IMG/VR virus record: IMGVR_UViG_3300020221_000044
Location: 1-39,435 of that record
DNA from: a virus
Reading direction: 5' to 3' (one strand)
DNA: 39,435 bases
Shown here: positions 35,791-39,435 of the stretch, in pieces
Numbering within the stretch: the stretch's first letter is position 1
How the letters are laid out: every line of letters starts with the position of its first letter
Translations under genes and position numbers: made by a program
The notes under the pieces: model-generated
Told to the model about the DNA's origin: nothing
The model's database searches: none
Seen by the model: the letters and a program-made list of their open reading frames with translations, nothing else

Positions 35791-36112
35791 AGCATTAGAT
35801 AGTTTCAAATCTGCACCGCCCGATAATAATTTCTATATGGAAGTTATCGAAACAGAGATAGTGTGTCTGCGTAGAGAAGCCAACAACAACACTGTGAAAA
35901 TTACGCAGGAGCAATATAAGTTTCTGTTAGAGAATGGCATCAATAATTTTATCTATGATGGTTCTATAGGAAAGAAACATAAAAAAAGAACTCACAGAAT
36001 ATTTTCCTTGCTGCGTAAAGACGAAAGAGGGTATAATCTTGAACGTAATGATCCCTATTGGCCTATCGAGGTAGTGGAAGGAGGTTACACATGGCGTACA
36101 CCGTCAGAATAA
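35774..36112 (+). CDS. Small uncharacterised protein between glycosyltransferases
   Basis: The 112-residue product overlaps the 5' gene by 17 nt and the next start by 22 nt. It has strand pairs FYMEVIETEIVCLRREANNN and TVKITQEQYKFLLENGINNF, then a basic stretch GKKHKKRTHRIFS. No known family is recognised. The layout of a strand, EQYK helix and NGI loop recurs in small phage proteins near fibre and modification genes, in my recollection. It could bind RNA or a partner enzyme through the basic region, but nothing visible proves it. Confidence 0.5.
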   Translation: MTEFFKALDSFKSAPPDNNFYMEVIETEIVCLRREANNNTVKITQEQYKFLLENGINNFIYDGSIGKKHKKRTHRIFSLLRKDERGYNLERNDPYWPIEVVEGGYTWRTPSE

Positions 36113-36987
36113 GTGACCTTGACTTTGTTTTCATCAGCTATCGCGAGCCCAACGCCGACGAGAACTACGCTGACCTGTTGAACATAGTGCCCTGGGCCAA
36201 GCGGGTGCATGGCGTTAAAGGATTTGACAACGCACACAAGGCCGCAGCCGAATGTGCAGAAACAGATTTTTTCATCAGCATAGATGGTGACAACAGGATA
36301 GATTCTACCTTTCTGTTGCAGACATTGGACTGGAGCAAGACCAATCCCGCTGCCGTGCATCGCTGGAGGGCGAGAAACATAATCAACGGACTAGTGTATG
36401 GCAATGGTGGACTGGTCGGATGGCCAAAGAAGACATGCCTAGGCATGAAAACACATGAGAATGCAGTGGATGAGCGATCCAAGATAGATTTCTGCTGGAC
36501 CGTGCCACACGAGAACCTGCACAATGTTTATTCAACAACACACATCAATCACACACCAGAACAGGCCTTCATAGCAGGATACAGGGAAGGGGTAAAAATG
36601 AGCCTAGATCGAGGACAGAAAGTTAATCCCAACGGCTTCATGGAGACAATAGAAACTGTAAATTTGAAAACTTTATTGATATGGATGAGCATCGGACAAG
36701 ATGTGGACAATGGCAAGTGGGCGATGCTGGGTGCTAGATGTGGTTGCTACATGGCCACATTGGATACCAACTATGACATCACGTTGGTAAGAGATTTAGA
36801 ATTTATGAGCGACAAGTTTTCTCGCATGATGTATGATATAGAATCTGATATGGCGTCATACGGAAACTCTTTGAGACAGCGCTTGGGGCTGCCTTTGGCG
36901 GACCTCGATGCGGCAGAGAGCAAATTCTATAAGTTCTGCCAACAACCACACAGGAACAAGGGAGTGCAAGATCGTGAAAGCAAGTGA
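36091..36987 (+). CDS. Glycosyltransferase family 2-like protein
   Basis: AAGGAGG at 36078-36084, 6 nt before the ATG at 36091, fixes this start (298 residues) over an upstream in-frame ATG. The N-terminal strand DFVFISYREPNADENYADLL and WAKRVHGVKGFDNAHKAAAE fit a GT2 (GT-A) fold, and D65-G66-D67 in FISIDGDNRID is the metal-binding motif. NGLVYGNGGLVGWPKKTCLG is a plausible acceptor loop. The C-terminal helical part (ITLVRDLEFMSDKFSRMMYD) is unlike the short GT-A proteins above, so it may have a different acceptor. The following radical-SAM gene starts 14 nt inside it. Confidence 0.65.
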   Translation: MAYTVRISDLDFVFISYREPNADENYADLLNIVPWAKRVHGVKGFDNAHKAAAECAETDFFISIDGDNRIDSTFLLQTLDWSKTNPAAVHRWRARNIINGLVYGNGGLVGWPKKTCLGMKTHENAVDERSKIDFCWTVPHENLHNVYSTTHINHTPEQAFIAGYREGVKMSLDRGQKVNPNGFMETIETVNLKTLLIWMSIGQDVDNGKWAMLGARCGCYMATLDTNYDITLVRDLEFMSDKFSRMMYDIESDMASYGNSLRQRLGLPLADLDAAESKFYKFCQQPHRNKGVQDRESK

Positions 36988-38353
36988 TTACAAACACAAT
37001 GCTGATAAGGCACAGAAGAAACTAGATAAAATTAGCCCAAGTTTCTGTCTAGCCAAATGGAATCAGGTGTCACTGCACCTGCCCACGGGACTGACCAATT
37101 CCTGCTACCATCCACCACTCCACGAAATAGATAGAGCAGCGTTGGCTCACAATCCTTCTGCTCTGCACAACACCGCACAGAAGATCTCAGAGAGACGAAA
37201 GATGATGGAGGGGCAAAGGCCCGAAGGATGTTCCTATTGCTGGAATATTGAAGACACCGGAGAGATGAGTGATCGTCATTATCGTAGTGGAGAACCCTGG
37301 GCCATGCAGGATTTCGAAAAGATAACACAGAACCCCTTCAACCCTGCGCACACACCTTCATATGTGGAAGTCAACTTCAACAATGCCTGCAACTTTAAAT
37401 GCAGCTATTGTTCCCCTCAGTTCAGCACCACGTGGGGCAAAGAGATAGATATCTATGGAGAATATCCAACCGAGCCCGCACACAACGCACCCGAACACTT
37501 CATGGGGCGCAGGAAACCAATACCCAACAGAGAAAATAATCCCTACGTGGAGGCGTTCTGGCGCTGGTGGCCGGAACTATACAAGAATTTAAAACATTTC
37601 CGCATGACCGGTGGTGAACCCATGATGGACAGCAACACATATCGGGTGTTTGATTACATTATCAATCATCCCAAACCCGATCTACATCTCAATGTGACAT
37701 CCAACATGTGTCCACCCAGAGACAAATTAAAGGATCAATACTTTGACGCTGTCAAGAGGATGTGCCTGGATGGGAGCATCGAGCACTTCATGCAGTTTGT
37801 GTCCGTGGATGCTCATGGATCTCGTGCCAACTACATACGACACGGCATGAATTACAATCAATTGATGGACAATGTGGATGAATTCCTCACACGCATACCT
37901 GGCCGTAACAGCGTGAGTTTCATTATAACTTACAACAATCTCAGTGTGACGTCCCTGGACAAATTGCTAATAAATATTCGTCAATTGAGGCAGAAACATT
38001 CCACAACCTATCAAAGGATATGGTTTGACATACCTTTGCTGCGCCAGCCGGCGTGGCAGCAGATCACTTTGCTTCCGCAAAGTTATCAGCGGATACATGA
38101 GCAAAACATTGAATATATGAGACAGCATCAAGAGAACACAGAACAGGACAACAAAGATTTTGCTGTGTTCAAGGACTTTGAGATACAAAAGATGCTGCGC
38201 AATCTCGCTTACTGGCGCAAGCACGCTGAAATAGACAAAGCGCAGAAAAAGAATTTTTACGCATTCTTCTCGGAGCATGATCGTCGACGAGGCACAAGTT
38301 TTGAAAACACGTTTCCTGAGATGAAGGAATTTTGGCAGGAGTGTAAAAGTTAA
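36974..38353 (+). CDS. Radical SAM 'twitch'-type protein, copy 1
   Basis: A GTG at 36974, with GGGAG upstream inside the preceding gene, gives 459 residues. The catalytic site is C139-x3-C143-x2-C146 (CNFKCSYC), with RMTGGEPMMD as the GGEP strand and LNVTSNM later. Before it lies an N-terminal block with conserved C25 (SPSFCLAKW), C44 (NSCYHPPLH), C86 and C89 (EGCSYCWNIED), which could hold an extra Fe-S cluster or zinc. The C-terminal helical part contains SFIITYNNLSVTSLDKLLIN. It is paralogous to the next gene. The family occurs widely in marine phages with no known reaction. Coupling with GT genes suggests sugar or fibre modification, but this is not shown. Confidence 0.75.
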   Translation: MKASDYKHNADKAQKKLDKISPSFCLAKWNQVSLHLPTGLTNSCYHPPLHEIDRAALAHNPSALHNTAQKISERRKMMEGQRPEGCSYCWNIEDTGEMSDRHYRSGEPWAMQDFEKITQNPFNPAHTPSYVEVNFNNACNFKCSYCSPQFSTTWGKEIDIYGEYPTEPAHNAPEHFMGRRKPIPNRENNPYVEAFWRWWPELYKNLKHFRMTGGEPMMDSNTYRVFDYIINHPKPDLHLNVTSNMCPPRDKLKDQYFDAVKRMCLDGSIEHFMQFVSVDAHGSRANYIRHGMNYNQLMDNVDEFLTRIPGRNSVSFIITYNNLSVTSLDKLLINIRQLRQKHSTTYQRIWFDIPLLRQPAWQQITLLPQSYQRIHEQNIEYMRQHQENTEQDNKDFAVFKDFEIQKMLRNLAYWRKHAEIDKAQKKNFYAFFSEHDRRRGTSFENTFPEMKEFWQECKS

Positions 38354-38361
38354 GGGATATC

Positions 38362-39435
38362 ATGAACGAGAACGCAGATCTGGAATATCGTAAACAAATA
38401 CTGGACTTATTGAGTCCTAGTTTCTGTGGAGCCAAATGGTACAACGCCACCATATGGTTGGGATCCGGCATGACTACCAGTTGCCATCATCCACCTGCAC
38501 ATCAAGTGGATGTGGAGAAATTACGACACAATCCAAGATTGTTGCACAACACTCCTCAGAAGAAACAAGATCGCGCTAAAATGATTGCCGGCGAGAGGCC
38601 CGCGGGCTGCGAATACTGCTGGAAGATAGAAGACATGGGCAGAGATGCCGTGAGCGATAGAGTTTACAAAAGCAAAATTTATCCAACGGCAGATCTGGAA
38701 CGGGCATTCAGCACTCCCATCACAGAGGACGTTAATCTTAAAACACTGGAGATTGCTTTCGACAGGACCTGTAATTTCGCCTGTTCCTATTGCAATCCTG
38801 CTTTCAGCACCACGTGGGTGAGAGATATAAAACAACATGGTCCTTATAAAAATTTGATATCAGATGGTAGGAATCATTTCACTCATCCTCATGATGGTGC
38901 GCAATTGTACAAAGACACAGAGGAAAATCCCTACGTTGAAGCTTTCTTTAGATGGTGGGAAACAGATCTGCACAAGACCTTGGACGAGCTGAGGATCACA
39001 GGTGGAGAGCCCATGATGAGTCCTTCCTTGTGGAGATTGTTGGATTGGTTTGAAACTCAGGGAGAACGTATCAATCCTAAAATGCGATTGGCCATTAACT
39101 CTAACCTAGTGCCCAAGGCAGAATTGTTTGCAAAGTTCATAGATAAATGTCGGAAAATAAAAAATCTACACATCTATACGTCCAATGAATCCACGTATGC
39201 CCATTCGGATTATATCAGAGACGGCATGGACTATTCTGGCTGGTATGGCAATTTTGCCAATATCATCAATCAGATCAGACCGGCCGGCCTTCACAACATG
39301 TGCACCATTAATGCACTGTGTCTTGAATCACTTCCCGAATTCCTAGATGTGATAGTAAGAAATAAATTAGATGCCAAGAGGGTGTATGGGGTCAATGTAA
39401 ATTTCACCTTGAACATACTGAGATTTCCTAGTTTC
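38362..39435 (+). CDS. Radical SAM 'twitch'-type protein, copy 2, truncated by window end
   Basis: The frame starts at ATG 38362, 8 nt after the previous stop, and stays open to the last base (358 residues seen). It repeats the plan of copy 1: C22 (SPSFCGAKW), C41 (TSCHHPPAH), C83 and C86 (AGCEYCWKIED), then C137-x3-C141-x2-C144 (CNFACSYC) and RITGGEPMM. Between the copies the N-terminal region is clearly homologous, while the parts after the radical-SAM core differ more. Two adjacent copies suggest related but distinct substrates or a heterodimer. The 3' end lies outside the window. Confidence 0.75.
   Translation, partial: MNENADLEYRKQILDLLSPSFCGAKWYNATIWLGSGMTTSCHHPPAHQVDVEKLRHNPRLLHNTPQKKQDRAKMIAGERPAGCEYCWKIEDMGRDAVSDRVYKSKIYPTADLERAFSTPITEDVNLKTLEIAFDRTCNFACSYCNPAFSTTWVRDIKQHGPYKNLISDGRNHFTHPHDGAQLYKDTEENPYVEAFFRWWETDLHKTLDELRITGGEPMMSPSLWRLLDWFETQGERINPKMRLAINSNLVPKAELFAKFIDKCRKIKNLHIYTSNESTYAHSDYIRDGMDYSGWYGNFANIINQIRPAGLHNMCTINALCLESLPEFLDVIVRNKLDAKRVYGVNVNFTLNILRFPSF

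Noticed and set aside
1-39435. tRNA genes, CRISPR arrays, insertion sequences, integrase or attachment sites
   Set aside because: No cloverleaf-like sequence, regularly spaced repeats, transposase motif or terminal inverted repeats were seen while reading.

Overview
The window is part of the late structural region of a large T4-like tailed phage (myovirus). It resembles the marine cyanophage/pelagiphage branch rather than enteric T4. The evidence is the run of baseplate genes gp5-like, gp25-like, gp6-like and a giant gp7-like wedge protein, followed by marine-type tail-fibre proteins, glycosyltransferases and radical-SAM proteins. The sequence does not fix the host. No photosynthesis gene, tRNA, integrase, insertion sequence or CRISPR array was seen.

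Layout. (1) 1-20584, plus strand: baseplate. A 5'-truncated hub/needle protein, the gp25-like and gp6-like wedge proteins, then a baseplate protein of about 4,650 residues that is read in two overlapping frames (5945-14173 and 14158-19908). A single-base frameshift in a short T run near 14095-14098 best explains the split. A conserved structural protein follows. (2) 20590-23336, plus strand: the first of three tail-fibre paralogues and two uncharacterised late proteins. (3) 23325-27105, minus strand: a tightly coupled five-gene island. It encodes a radical SAM/SPASM protein, a QueC-like protein with a degenerate ATP-pyrophosphatase loop, a GNAT-like protein and two glycosyltransferases. It is driven by a near-consensus sigma70-type promoter placed so that transcription would start on the ATG. 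(4) 27206-33865, plus strand: two more tail-fibre paralogues, a glycine-rich fibre/adhesin, a protein sharing the adhesin's C-terminal module, a 59-residue protein and another structural protein. (5) 33916-39435, plus strand: a second accessory cassette behind a similar promoter with the same start geometry. It holds a DUF4376-like protein, three glycosyltransferases, a small protein and two tandem radical-SAM 'twitch'-like proteins, the last running off the window.

How it fits together. Regions 1, 2 and 4 build the baseplate and fibres. Regions 3 and 5 carry sugar transfer, radical chemistry, acyl transfer and a nucleotide-binding-type fold, each with its own promoter. The simplest inference is that they make or modify a glycan, either on the host surface or on the fibres beside them. 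The sequence does not show which. Coding density is very high, and no gap over 300 bases lacks a gene.
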